DNA from: Palleronia sp. THAF1
GTDB lineage: Bacteria > Pseudomonadota > Alphaproteobacteria > Rhodobacterales > Rhodobacteraceae
Direction of reading: 5' to 3'
Length of the DNA: 64,000 nt
Assembly: GCF_009363795.1 (NCBI RefSeq)
Contig: NZ_CP045420.1
Span: 105,001 to 169,000, forward strand
Part shown: in pieces, positions 47,731-56,562 of the stretch
Layout: the number at the start of each line of letters is the position of its first letter
Numbering within the stretch: position 1 is the stretch's first letter
Made by a program: the position numbers and the translations under genes
The notes under the pieces: generated by a model
The model's database searches: none
What the model saw: the letters and a program-made list of their open reading frames with translations, nothing else
Told to the model about the DNA's origin: nothing

Positions 47731-47817
47731 GTGTTCAGGCCTCCGGCAGCCCGATCGGTTAGAGGCCGATTGGGGAGTGCCGTTGAAGATTGAAAGAAAG
47801 AGACGGGATGGGCGGGG

Positions 47818-48747
47818 TCAGTTCAGGTCGTCGTCCGGATCTTCGGTGTCCGGAAAGCGCGCCGCTACAGCGTCCATCATCTGGAGAATGATCTCCCGCG
47901 CCTCCACGCGATAGATCTCTGTCCTTGTATTGATCCCGTCGCCGTACTTGTGCTTCGGAACGATCAGCTTGGCATGGGTCCGCTTCATCTGAGAATGAAG
48001 GGCCTTTTCCTCGACACAGGCAGTATGGCCCGTTGGCATCGGAATGACCCTGAGGATCTTGGTCCGAACACCCTTGGCAATCTTGAGCTGCTGCCGCAGG
48101 CGCCGACGTGGATTGTTACTGTATCCGAGCTTGATGACCTCACCGCTCGACAGCCCGATCCAGAACAAATAGATGGCGGACGGTTTGGAACTCCAGCTTT
48201 CTCCGCACCCGCTGCAATCGACATCCCCGTTTGACATGTTGCCGACGGAAACGTCTTGGCGCTGGCCACATCGGTGATTGTAGTTGCGGTAGCCTGGCTT
48301 TCCGGAGGTCGGCGGGCCGACGAGGTCCCATCCCTGGTTCTTTGCCTCACAGGTGTAACGTTCTTCGCGGCATTCGACGCATCCGACCTTGTGCTTGCCT
48401 TGGGCGGCAGCCTCGATGAGTCCGTATTGTCGACGTGAGATGTGACCGCACGGCAGCAAGAAGAGCCCGTATTTATGGTTGTCGATGGCCGCGCCGATGA
48501 GCGTCACACCAATCTTGTGCTCTGCGGCAAGACGGCGGGCCCGGATACAGTGCTTACACTCGATGCGGGTGTCGCGAACCACGCTCCGTCTTTTGCGAGA
48601 AACGGTACCGCAGCTTCGACACCGGACGACGACCCAGTTTTTGCCTTGGGTCCACAAGATCAGATCGAAACCGGAACGGTCAGCTTTGATGCGAAGCGAA
48701 GCGGGGAGGGGGGAGAGGTCGATGGAGATTTTTTCGCCATCGACCAT
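47818..48747 (-). CDS. GIY-YIG-like nuclease with zinc-ribbon repeats
   Basis: 309 aa. The N-terminal two thirds carry Cys pairs in at least three groups (CRSCG...CKHC, CGH...CVEC, CGQR...CSGCG), suggesting zinc ribbons that bind DNA. A C-terminal GIY-YIG-like module reads SAIYLFWIGLSSGEVIKLGYSNNPRRRLRQQ, then a Glu (CVEEKALHS) and EIYRV, resembling the T5orf172/MUG113 branch. It lies 87 bp upstream of the AAA/M41 gene. A role in cutting invading DNA is plausible but unproven. Confidence 0.72.
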   Translation of the reverse strand: MVDGEKISIDLSPLPASLRIKADRSGFDLILWTQGKNWVVVRCRSCGTVSRKRRSVVRDTRIECKHCIRARRLAAEHKIGVTLIGAAIDNHKYGLFLLPCGHISRRQYGLIEAAAQGKHKVGCVECREERYTCEAKNQGWDLVGPPTSGKPGYRNYNHRCGQRQDVSVGNMSNGDVDCSGCGESWSSKPSAIYLFWIGLSSGEVIKLGYSNNPRRRLRQQLKIAKGVRTKILRVIPMPTGHTACVEEKALHSQMKRTHAKLIVPKHKYGDGINTRTEIYRVEAREIILQMMDAVAARFPDTEDPDDDLN

Positions 48748-48855
48748 GTAAACGTCTGTGTTTTTCTGAGCGAATGCAGGAAGTCCTTGAAAAGTATAGA
48801 GTTAAAACTGTCCGAAAAGTTCTCCGGACAGCAAAACGACGCGTCGCCGGGGGTT

Positions 48856-49362
48856 TTAGGCGGCCGAAACTTCGGGATCGACGGCGTCGGACTGGCAGGT
48901 GTCGGCTTCCACATCTCGGGCTTCAGTGATGATGAGGTGCAGCAAACAGCTCACGCTATTCAACTGCCGAGCCAAAACAACAGACCTGACATCGCGCCTT
49001 CGGGCGTTGCGCAACGCGGCGCGCGTCAGCGTCACGGGAATGATGAACCCATGGATTTCACCGAGGCTTTCACTCTGAAGGATATCATATAGATGCTCCG
49101 CGGCGAGGATGTGGTCTGCGCACAGATGAGGACGGAAAAGGAAGCGAGCCGTGCTATCCTGGCAGAGGATCCAAGCGCTTTCCGCGTCTCGAACAAGACC
49201 GGCCACCGCGGGATCAGAATAATTAGGCCCGATGAGACTTTCCGCGTCGAGAGCGCGGTGCAGCAGGTCGATCAGAGCGTCGAACGCGTCTGCATCCGCG
49301 TAAAAGTCGTAATCCGTGGTTCCGTGTTTGGTGCGAGAAGTGATAGTGGTCGAGGCAGTCAT
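48856..49362 (-). CDS. Hypothetical protein, first gene of the AAA/M41 operon
   Basis: 168 aa, unrecognised. The N-terminus has ITSRTKHGTTDYDFYADADAFDALIDLLHRAL. The middle is helical, with DHILAAEHLYDILQSESLGE and a basic segment LRNARRRDVRSVV. No membrane segment. 108 bp before the GIY-YIG gene, same strand, and divergent from the ribbon-helix-helix gene across 107 bp. Confidence 0.7.
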   Translation of the reverse strand: MTASTTITSRTKHGTTDYDFYADADAFDALIDLLHRALDAESLIGPNYSDPAVAGLVRDAESAWILCQDSTARFLFRPHLCADHILAAEHLYDILQSESLGEIHGFIIPVTLTRAALRNARRRDVRSVVLARQLNSVSCLLHLIITEARDVEADTCQSDAVDPEVSAA

Positions 49363-49469
49363 CGTTGATCTCCCTTTAGATCAGCTTTGGTTAGCAGGCG
49401 CAGGAGCAGCAACTCTTGCGTCTGCGGTAATATATGATTACAAGGTATCAAAAGTCAATGGGAGATACC

Positions 49470-49634
49470 ATGAAATCTCGTGGAAGACCGAAGGTGGACA
49501 GCACGCCAATCATGTTGCGGGTTCATGAAGAGATGCTTCAAGCCATTGATGAGGCACGAAAAGGACAAGATGATCTACCGACAAGGCCAGAAATGATCAG
49601 GAGAATGATCATGGATTGGTTGAGTCGAAACTAG
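49470..49634 (+). CDS. Ribbon-helix-helix DNA-binding protein
   Basis: 54 aa from the ATG at 49470 with GGAG five bases upstream. The ORF also opens earlier, but without a ribosome site. MKSRGRPKVDSTPIMLRVHE (beta strand), then IDEARKGQDDLPTRPEMIRRM, is the RHH/MetJ-Arc pattern of small repressors. It is transcribed away from the protease/nuclease operon across a 107-bp shared promoter region, so it is the likely repressor of that operon. Confidence 0.78.
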   Translation: MKSRGRPKVDSTPIMLRVHEEMLQAIDEARKGQDDLPTRPEMIRRMIMDWLSRN

Positions 49635-50026
49635 TCGCTGGGCGGGAGCATTGCTGTCTTATGATCGGCTTACAAAAGCTGGGGCAACGGGAACGGGAAG
49701 GGTACGCGGCGCTACAGCGCCATGGCTTTGGATAGCCTTGGCGGCGAACGCGTCCGAAGCAAAGGTCAGCGCCGAGAATTTGACGTCGATTCGCGAACTG
49801 ACCGAACCGTCTTCCCTCTAGACCCTCCACAAAAACGAGGGCAGTGAAGCAGGTTTTGCTGATGCGCACCGCTTCGTCGCCACGGACGTGGACATTCGGC
49901 ATTACGGGCGTGAACCGGTTACCTGCAGTGAAGACACAGACTTCTTCACCCTGCCTGATACTCAGATATACAGGCAGCAACTCGGTACACAGTCCGCCTG
50001 ATCGACACGAAGGGCGGACAACCGAC
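49635..50026. other. Intergenic segment, no gene seen
   Basis: 392 bases ending at the IS3 target site. Contains TGATCGACACGAAGGGCGG at 49999-50017, which recurs at 51379-51397 on the far side of the IS. The minus-strand ORF here shows no coding likeness. Confidence 0.45.
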
Positions 50027-50060
50027 TGACCTGCCCCCATCGGGTAATCCGATTTAAGTC

Positions 50061-50897
50061 TTAGTGCATGATGGGGCGCGGTGCCAAGGCTGGTGCCGGC
50101 TGAGGTGGTGATCCGTTCCGCTTTGCCGACCAATGGATGGCCTCCGGCGCGGGCGGCCGATAGCCTAGGGATGAGTGGGGCCGCGCTGTATTGTAGTGGA
50201 CGCGCCATGCCTCGATCACGACGCGTGCCTCTGCCAGCGAGTAGAAGATTTCACCATTCAGCAACTCGTCGCGGAGCTTCGAGTTGAAGCTCTCGCAGTA
50301 GCCGTTCTCCCAAGGACTGCCCGGTTCGATGAATGCCGTCTTCGCTCCCACGGCATTGATCCAATCTCGAACGGCTTTGGCGATGAACTCCGGCCCGTTA
50401 TCCGAGCGAACATGACCGGGCACACCTCGCAAGATGAACAGGTCGGTCAGGACATCGATCACCGCAGTCGAGTTCAGCTTCCGGTCGATCCTGATGGCCA
50501 AGCACTCCCGGGTGAACTCGTCGATCACGTTGAGCATGCGGAACTTCCTTCCATCATGCGTCCGGCTCTCGACGAAGTCGTAGGACCAGACGTGGTTCGG
50601 CCGCTCCGGCCGCAGACGGATGCATGAACCGTCGTTGAGCCAGAGCCGACCCTTCCTTGGTTGCTTCTGGGGAACCTTCAGCCCCTCCCGTCGCCAGATC
50701 CGCTCGACGCGCTTGGCATTCACCGTCCATCCGGCCTCACGAAGAAGCGCTGTAATGCGACGATAGCCGTAGCGACCGTATTGCGTGGCGAGCGCGACGA
50801 TGTCCGCGGTCAGCGCGTCTTCGTCGGCTCGCCCGCGCGGCACCTTGCGCTGCGTCGAACGATGCTGCCCCAGAACACGGCAGGCGAAGCGTTCCAA
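50061..50897 (-). CDS. IS3-family transposase orfB (integrase domain)
   Basis: 278 aa in the annotated frame. The true product probably starts upstream by -1 frameshift from orfA. HTH_21 region YGRYGYRRITALLREAGW, then the rve core with WSYDFVESRTHDG (D), HVRSDNGPEFIAKAV (D) and PWENGYCESFNSKLRDE (E), and a C-terminal HYNTARPHSSLGYRPP. Complete, so probably active. Confidence 0.93.
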   Translation of the reverse strand: MERFACRVLGQHRSTQRKVPRGRADEDALTADIVALATQYGRYGYRRITALLREAGWTVNAKRVERIWRREGLKVPQKQPRKGRLWLNDGSCIRLRPERPNHVWSYDFVESRTHDGRKFRMLNVIDEFTRECLAIRIDRKLNSTAVIDVLTDLFILRGVPGHVRSDNGPEFIAKAVRDWINAVGAKTAFIEPGSPWENGYCESFNSKLRDELLNGEIFYSLAEARVVIEAWRVHYNTARPHSSLGYRPPAPEAIHWSAKRNGSPPQPAPALAPRPIMH

Positions 50898-50950
50898 GAC
50901 TTGGAACTTCTGCCTGATGTGATCGATGCAGCGACGGCGGCGGGCGGGGC

Positions 50951-51229
50951 TCAGAAGTTTCCCGAGGCAGCCTCACGAAGGATCAGCTTCTCGAGCGTCA
51001 GGTCCGAGACGGCTTTCCGCAGCCGTTCATTCTCCTTCTCAAGCTCCTTCAGCCGCTTCACCTGGTCGGTCTTCAAGCCGCCGTATTCCTTGCGCCACCG
51101 GTAATAGGTGAACTGCGTCACACCGATCGAGCGCACCGCTTCGGCCACCGGTCGGCCCTGCGATACCAGCACGTCGACCTGCCGAAGCTTTGCGACGATC
51201 TCTTCCGGCTTGTGTCTCTTCTGGGGCAT
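50951..51229 (-). CDS. IS3-family transposase orfA
   Basis: 92 aa from the ATG at 51229 (MPQKRHKPEEIVAKLRQVDV). HTH with SIGVTQFTYYRWRKEYGGL and a zipper helix LKELEKENERLRKAV. Ends in EAASGNF before the frameshift region to orfB. Confidence 0.9.
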   Translation of the reverse strand: MPQKRHKPEEIVAKLRQVDVLVSQGRPVAEAVRSIGVTQFTYYRWRKEYGGLKTDQVKRLKELEKENERLRKAVSDLTLEKLILREAASGNF

Positions 51230-51576
51230 TCCTGCATCCTCCAACTGGCTCGTAAGCCATACTTCAGGGAGGACCACTTTTCAGGGGGCAGACCACGACC
51301 TTCGCCGCAGGCGCGAGCGCCGCCGAGGCCAACCAACGAACCGGACATTAAGCCAAGCTGCGCTAAGCGTTACGGGGATGATCGACACGAAGGGCGGGAA
51401 GCGGTCATTCGCTGCGTCCCGTACCAACTACCGCACTGCGGGACAAGGACGAAACCGCTCTCGCGGTAGGGGCGCCTGTGGCGGCTGACGTGCGCTGATG
51501 CGGGCGGTACGATTTGGTGGATGGGCATGCCTGTCGGACGATTGGGACCTTCTCAATCCGATGACAGGAGGCTTCC

Positions 51577-52446
51577 ATGTCCGATCAACACGTTCCCGCT
51601 CTGCGCCGGCGGTTTCTCGAAGATATGCGCATCAAGGGTCTGCAGCCGAAAACGCAGACCATGTATTTGCGGGCGATGCGCGACTTCACCCGGTTCTTGG
51701 GCCGCTCGCCCGACACGGCGACGCCTGAGGACCTGCGGGCGTTCCAGCTGGACATGTCCGAGAACGGCACCGGCTCGGCGACGTTCAACAACCGGCTGAG
51801 CGTACTGGGCTTCTTCTCGGTGACCTGCGCGCGCGAAGAGATGAAGCGCCACATGCGGTATCAGCGTCTGGCGAAGAAGATTCCGGTGGTGCTCAGCGCC
51901 GCGGAGGTCACGCGGATCCTCGACGTCGCCCCGGGACCCGGCCTGAAGTACCGTGCCGCGTTCAGCGTCGCTTATGGCGGCGGGCTGCGGGCCAGCGAAG
52001 TGACCCATCTGCGCGTGCCCGATATCGACAGCGACCGGATGCTGATCCGCGTCGATCAGGGCAAGGGCCGCAAGGACCGCCACGTGATGCTGTCGCCAAG
52101 CCTGCTGACGCTGCTGCGCGACTACTACTGGGAAGCCCGACCCGCGGGTTGGCTCTTTCCCGGCCGCAACCGGATCGATCCCATCTCGACCCGGCAGTTC
52201 AACCGGGCCTTCGGGGCGGCCTGCGACTTCGCCGAGATCAGGAAGAGGGTCTCGCCGCACACGTTGCGGCACAGCTTTGCGACCCATCTGCTCGAGGGTG
52301 GGACCGACATCCGAGTGATCCAGGTTCTGCTGGGACATGCCAAGCTGGAGACCACGACGATCTATACAAAGGTAGCGACCAAGGCGATCCAGAGTGTGAC
52401 CAGCCCGCTCGATCTGCTGGTGCGACGGGAGGCCGGTCCAGATTAA
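51577..52446 (+). CDS. Tyrosine recombinase of IS91-like element, copy 2
   Basis: 289 aa, identical in translation to the copy at 31144-32013, including GGGLRASEV, HTLRHSFATHLL and the Tyr in LLGHAKLETTTIYTKV. Same ACAGGAGG ribosome site. Confidence 0.92.
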   Translation: MSDQHVPALRRRFLEDMRIKGLQPKTQTMYLRAMRDFTRFLGRSPDTATPEDLRAFQLDMSENGTGSATFNNRLSVLGFFSVTCAREEMKRHMRYQRLAKKIPVVLSAAEVTRILDVAPGPGLKYRAAFSVAYGGGLRASEVTHLRVPDIDSDRMLIRVDQGKGRKDRHVMLSPSLLTLLRDYYWEARPAGWLFPGRNRIDPISTRQFNRAFGAACDFAEIRKRVSPHTLRHSFATHLLEGGTDIRVIQVLLGHAKLETTTIYTKVATKAIQSVTSPLDLLVRREAGPD

Positions 52447-52457
52447 GCGCGGCATCC

Positions 52458-53660
52458 GTGGCGCATCCCGGACTGGAGGTCGCGGATATCTTCCGCACCC
52501 ATGGGTCTGCCTATCGCCATGAGAACGCCGGGCATCTGAACCTGCCGCAGCTGAAGGTGATGTCCGCGATCGAGAACTGCCGGACCTCCGCACTTGGCGG
52601 GCACGTGTTGGCATGCGCCAAGTGCGGCCATCAGCACGTCGCCTACAACTCTTGCCGCAACCGGCACTGCCCGAAGTGCCAAGGGGCCGCATCGCGGGAG
52701 TGGATGGCAGCGCGTATCGAGGACCTGTTGCCGGTCGAATACTTCCATGCGGTCTTCACCCTGCCGACCCAGGTCGCTGACATCGCCTTCCAGAACAAAG
52801 CGGTGGTTTAAGGTTTGCTGTTCAAGGCGTCGTCCCAGACGCTTTTGACCATTGCCGCCGATCCGAAGCATCTCGGCGCCCGGATCGGCCTGACCAGCGT
52901 GCTCCACACCTGGGGATCGGCGATGACCCACCATCCGCACGTCCACGTCGTCGTCCCGGGTGGCGGTCTGTCGCCGGACGGCACTCGGTGGATCGCCTGC
53001 CGCCCGGGGTTCTTCCTGCCCGTGAAGGTCCTGTCGAGGCTGTTCCGACGCCTGTTCCTCGAAGGATTGGTCAGGCTGCACGAGGCGGGCGATCTGGCGT
53101 TCTTCGGCGATCTGTCGGAGCTGGCCGACACCGGCGCCTTCGCGGCCCATCTCGCACCGCTGCGCAAGGCCGACTGGGTCGTCTACGCCAAGCCGCCCTT
53201 CGGCGGCCCCGAGGCAGTCCTGGCCTATCTCAGCCGGTACACCCACCGGGTCGCGATCTCGAACCACCGTCTTATCAGCGCAGATGCCGGCACCGTGACC
53301 TTCCGGTGGAAAGACTACCGCATCAAACGCGGGGAACGACTGAAGGTCATGCGCCTGCCCACGTTCGAGTTCATCCGCCGGTTCCTGGTCCACGTCCTGC
53401 CGTCCGGCTTCCACCGAATCCGTCACACCGGCTTCCTCGCCAACGGTGTCCGTCGCGGCAGGATTGAGGCGATCAGGCGTCTTATAGACACGGAGCGAAA
53501 GCCGGATCAGACGACCGGCGAAGACGGAGGCGCCGATGCCCATGCGCGAGACCCGCTCCGGACATGCTCCAAATGCGGCAGTGCGATGCGCGTCGTCGAG
53601 ACCTTCATCCGCGGCCAGATCCCGCAGTCCCGTGCGCCGCCGTGGGAGGATGCCGCATGA
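52458..53660 (+). pseudogene. IS91-family HUH transposase with in-frame TAA, copy 2
   Basis: Same structure as 32025-33227, with the TAA at 52809-52811 in the same codon. The zinc region, HHPHVHVVVPGGG and the catalytic Tyr region are otherwise intact. Only two predicted residue differences from copy 1 were noticed (near the C-terminal GEDGGADAHARDPLRT). Confidence 0.85.
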
Positions 53661-54040
53661 TCCACCCGTCACACCCAGCGCTGCGATCCCGAGGCGTCGG
53701 ACCCATTACCGTGGCCGATCCGTCAGAACCTGCCCCGCGACGAGACAATGCTGGCAGAAATGCACCCCGATCCGCGAAACCCAATCAGAAAGATCGAAGG
53801 ACCTGCTCCGCTCGCTCCAATGGAACTCGTAGCTCGGCCCGTCCACCGACGAAGACCTGAGCCACAATTCCCATAGCACCGAAATCCGCCCGCGCTTTCC
53901 TCCTTGTCAGGTTTATCGCCGCTGAATGGTGAGCATCCAGCAGCCACAAACCTTAGACAAAACGCTCATTCAATTTCGTCGCACCAATGTCGGCTTTCAA
54001 ATTTCGCCGACGGCGATTTCGCCTGATTCTTTCTTGTCGA

Positions 54041-54483
54041 TCATTCATGCAGATTAGGGCTTTGGCCATAAATTATCTTCAACAAGAAAGATCCTGAACC
54101 GGTGATGACAAGAAATCCAAGCATCGCTTCCATCGCGGTCAAAAGTCGAAGATGTCCTGTAGGGAGGAGATCGCCCCTTCCGAGCGTCGTGTAATTCACA
54201 AAAGAGAAATAGAACCTGTCCATGAAAGAGAGCGATACACCAGGATCGCCTGTCTGTTCGAGATTCCCAAGACCGAGATTGCTTCGCCGAGCTGGAACGA
54301 AACTGCGAACATTGCGGCCACGAACAGATGCGACACGACGATGATTTGCACCGAAAACAGGAAACAACGCACCGGATGTAGTTCGGGGCTGATCCTCCGG
54401 GCGCATTCACGCAATGCTGCGAAATGTAAAAGCGCTCCAACTGTGACAAGCAGGGTGCCGAGCGCAAGCGCGAGGAATATCAT
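54041..54483 (-). pseudogene. Two-TM ion channel (K+ channel-like), frameshifted
   Basis: The first frame from the ATG at 54483 gives MIFLALALGTLLVTVGALLHF and a second hydrophobic helix. It runs out at 54196. The second frame continues with the pore SFMDRFYFSFVNYTTLGRGDLLP, whose TTLGRGD corresponds to the TVGYGD selectivity filter, and the last helix LLTAMEAMLGFLVITGSG. The frames must be joined near 54215-54225, so the gene carries a frameshift or a read error. Its start overlaps the permease stop (ATGA). Confidence 0.7.
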
Positions 54484-55679
54484 ACCACGAACAGACCGAT
54501 AGCGAGCCACGTGTAGGATAGCAGGGCCAGCCCGAAGAGTAGCTTCTCAAGAAAGCCTTTTCCTAGGGAGGTTTCGAATCCCGACCGCTTTATCTTCCAA
54601 CCGACAAAAACGGCCGAGACCGCGACGAAGGCCGTGTTGAGCCAGAAAGTATAGTCGATCTTGAAGAACTCACGGTCCGTGACGGCTTGCACCTGATCGG
54701 CGGAGGGCAGCATCCCCAGCGCCGCAAAGCCGTAATGCAGAAGCAGGGCGGTGACGACCAGGACCACGAGGAAGACCCCGAGGATGTAGATCGCCATCTT
54801 CCAGCCGTAGTATTTCGCGTTCACCCGCAGGACAGGGATCACCACCAGATCGGAAAAGATGAACGCCATGATCCCGGCGAAGGCCACCCCGTTGCCATAG
54901 AGAACGGCGGCCAGCGGAATGTTTCCCATCGACCCGATGAAGGTGAAGAAGGCCGCGACCGGCCCGACAAGCGCCTGCGCCGCCAGTTCCAGGAAATTCG
55001 GATCGTCCCCGCCGATGAACAACCATTCGAAGAACGCTCTCGGCACGAAGGCGGCGATGATGCCCGCTACGGTGAAGCCGACGGTGACGTTCTTCCAGAC
55101 CATCTGCCATTCCATGAAATAGCGCGTGGCGACCGCGCCCCATGTCTCGACCGAGCGCAGCTTTGCGCCGATGCGCCTGTCGTCATCGGAGCCTGACTCT
55201 TCGGCTTCCTGGCTTTCACGCGCGTTCTCGCGCGCCTCGTCGATAGGGGCCACGCGGCCTGTCAGGCGGATCACGAGCCACATCAGCAAGATCAACAGGA
55301 CGCCGCCGACATACTCTCCGACGACGAACTGCCAGCCCAGAAAGATCGCGATGATGATCCCCAACTCGACGACCAAGTTCGTGGATGCCAATAGGAACGC
55401 CATCGACGGGACCAGACCGGCGCCCTTGGCGAAGAGGGCGCGCGCGCCCGACAAGGCCGCGAAGCTGCAAGACAAGCTGACGAAACCGAAGAAAGAGCCG
55501 AGCGCGACCGCCTTGGGGCCGTCCGTGCCCATGGTGTCCTGCATTTGTTGCCGGGTGACGAAGACCTGGATCATGGCCGAGATCAGTTAGCCAAGGCCGA
55601 AAGCCCAGAACGCCGTCCAGAAAAGCCCGAGGGTCGTTACAGCAGCCTGATGCCAGGTTTGAAGAAATGTGCCGTCCAT
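54480..55679 (-). pseudogene. DUF318/ArsP-type permease with early stop
   Basis: The family's normal N-terminus is visible from an ATG at 55679 (TWHQAAVTTLGLFWTAFWAF), but TAA at 55587-55589 interrupts it just before LISAMIQVFVTRQQM. Translation from the ATG at 55574 would give 364 aa lacking the first helix. The rest has two blocks of hydrophobic helices separated by a charged loop (about 110-140) and the repeated GS(M/F)xG motifs typical of PF03773 permeases that export organoarsenicals or other metal compounds. Confidence 0.72.
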
Positions 55680-55770
55680 CGGATATCCATTTTCTTCGGA
55701 ACCTCGTTCCGATTGTTCAGTGTTCAAAAGGCGGGAGGTGTCTGTCGCCGTCGCGGGTCTGCCGATGGCG

Positions 55771-56562
55771 TCATGCGCTCAGACAGGGCTTGTTGGCCTC
55801 CAACGTTACGAGCTGACGTAAGGTGTTCGTCGGGACTGAGCCCATGAAAACGGTTCTGCCGATGGCGAAGGCCGGTGTGCCGAAAAAACCGAACACATCG
55901 GCGATGGCGGCCGTCATCCGCAGCCGTCTGTCGATCGCGTCCGATCGCATGTCCGCGAGCAGGCGATCCTGATCCAGCCCAAGATCATCGGCGATCGCCG
56001 CGATATACCGCTCGTCGGTGACGGCAGGGCTTCGGATCAGCCGCGCGTGCATATCTCGATATGCCCCCTGCAGATCGGCGGCAAGGACAGCCCGGCTGGC
56101 GGTTTCCGAGGCGGCTCCGAGGATCGGCAACTGGTGACGGACGATGTAAAACGTTCCTGCATCGCTCTCTTCCAGTTCGGCAAGCCGGTCATCCATGATC
56201 CGGCAGATCGGACAGGCGAAATCCGAAAACATCGCGATCGGCACGGCATCGCCCTGATTGCGTCCGAAGAACGCCGTACAGGGATCGCCCCGAACCATCT
56301 GTTTCAGTTCGGTGCCGGCCTCATTCTCCGGCTTGCCAACATCAAGACCCGCGAAGATCGCCGCACCGGATGTGGCCGAGCCGGTTCCACGGAGCCTCCT
56401 GAAGGGCGGAAGGTCGGGAATATCCTCGAAGACGAAGTCCGGCCTGCCAAGGGACGCCAGATGGGGCGCGCCCTTTACCCAACCGAAAACGGCGAGGGCA
56501 CCGCCAGCGAGCAAAGCCCTGCGCTTCCAGACGGTCGTCAATGCCATCAACCGGCGAACCAC
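55771..56562 (-). CDS. DsbA/DsbG-like thiol-disulfide protein, exported
   Basis: 263 aa. The N-terminus has WKRRALLAGGALAVFGWV, a twin-arginine or Sec-type signal anchor. The thioredoxin fold carries FACPICRIMDDRL (CPIC active site, about residue 116) and a cis-Pro loop GTPAFAIG (about 228). It oxidises or isomerises disulfides in the periplasm. The start overlaps the end of the neighbouring glutaredoxin-MauE gene by 16 bp, so the two are co-expressed. Confidence 0.88.
   Translation of the reverse strand: MVRRLMALTTVWKRRALLAGGALAVFGWVKGAPHLASLGRPDFVFEDIPDLPPFRRLRGTGSATSGAAIFAGLDVGKPENEAGTELKQMVRGDPCTAFFGRNQGDAVPIAMFSDFACPICRIMDDRLAELEESDAGTFYIVRHQLPILGAASETASRAVLAADLQGAYRDMHARLIRSPAVTDERYIAAIADDLGLDQDRLLADMRSDAIDRRLRMTAAIADVFGFFGTPAFAIGRTVFMGSVPTNTLRQLVTLEANKPCLSA

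Larger units (their letters stand above)
50027..51295 (-). mobile_element. Intact IS3-family element, IS407 group
   Basis: 1269 bp. The terminal inverted repeats begin TGACCTGCCCCC on the left and, in complement, TGGTCTGCCCCC on the right. The 4-bp target duplication CGAC is present at 50023-50026 and 51296-51299. It encodes orfA and orfB with a complete DDE triad. The intact duplication implies a recent insertion. Confidence 0.92.
51446..53961 (+). mobile_element. IS91-family-like element with tyrosine recombinase, copy 2
   Basis: Near-identical to 31013-33528, same orientation, 17.9 kb away. Small differences are seen near 53528, 53556, 53797, 53840 and 53916. Flanks differ from copy 1 on both sides. 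The pair encloses the region from tetR to the IS3, so recombination between them could delete or mobilise it. Confidence 0.9.

Noticed and set aside
49609-50208. 199-aa minus-strand ORF
   Set aside because: Spans the IS3 end and overlaps the RHH gene stop, so it cannot be an old gene; no recognisable motif.
32376-55589. Genome-wide stop-codon reassignment suggested by TAA at Tyr-like positions (IS91 copies, permease) and TAG in the catalase-like gene
   Set aside because: Most long genes here end cleanly at normal stops, including TAA and TAG, and the affected genes are mobile or accessory. Independent lesions are simpler.
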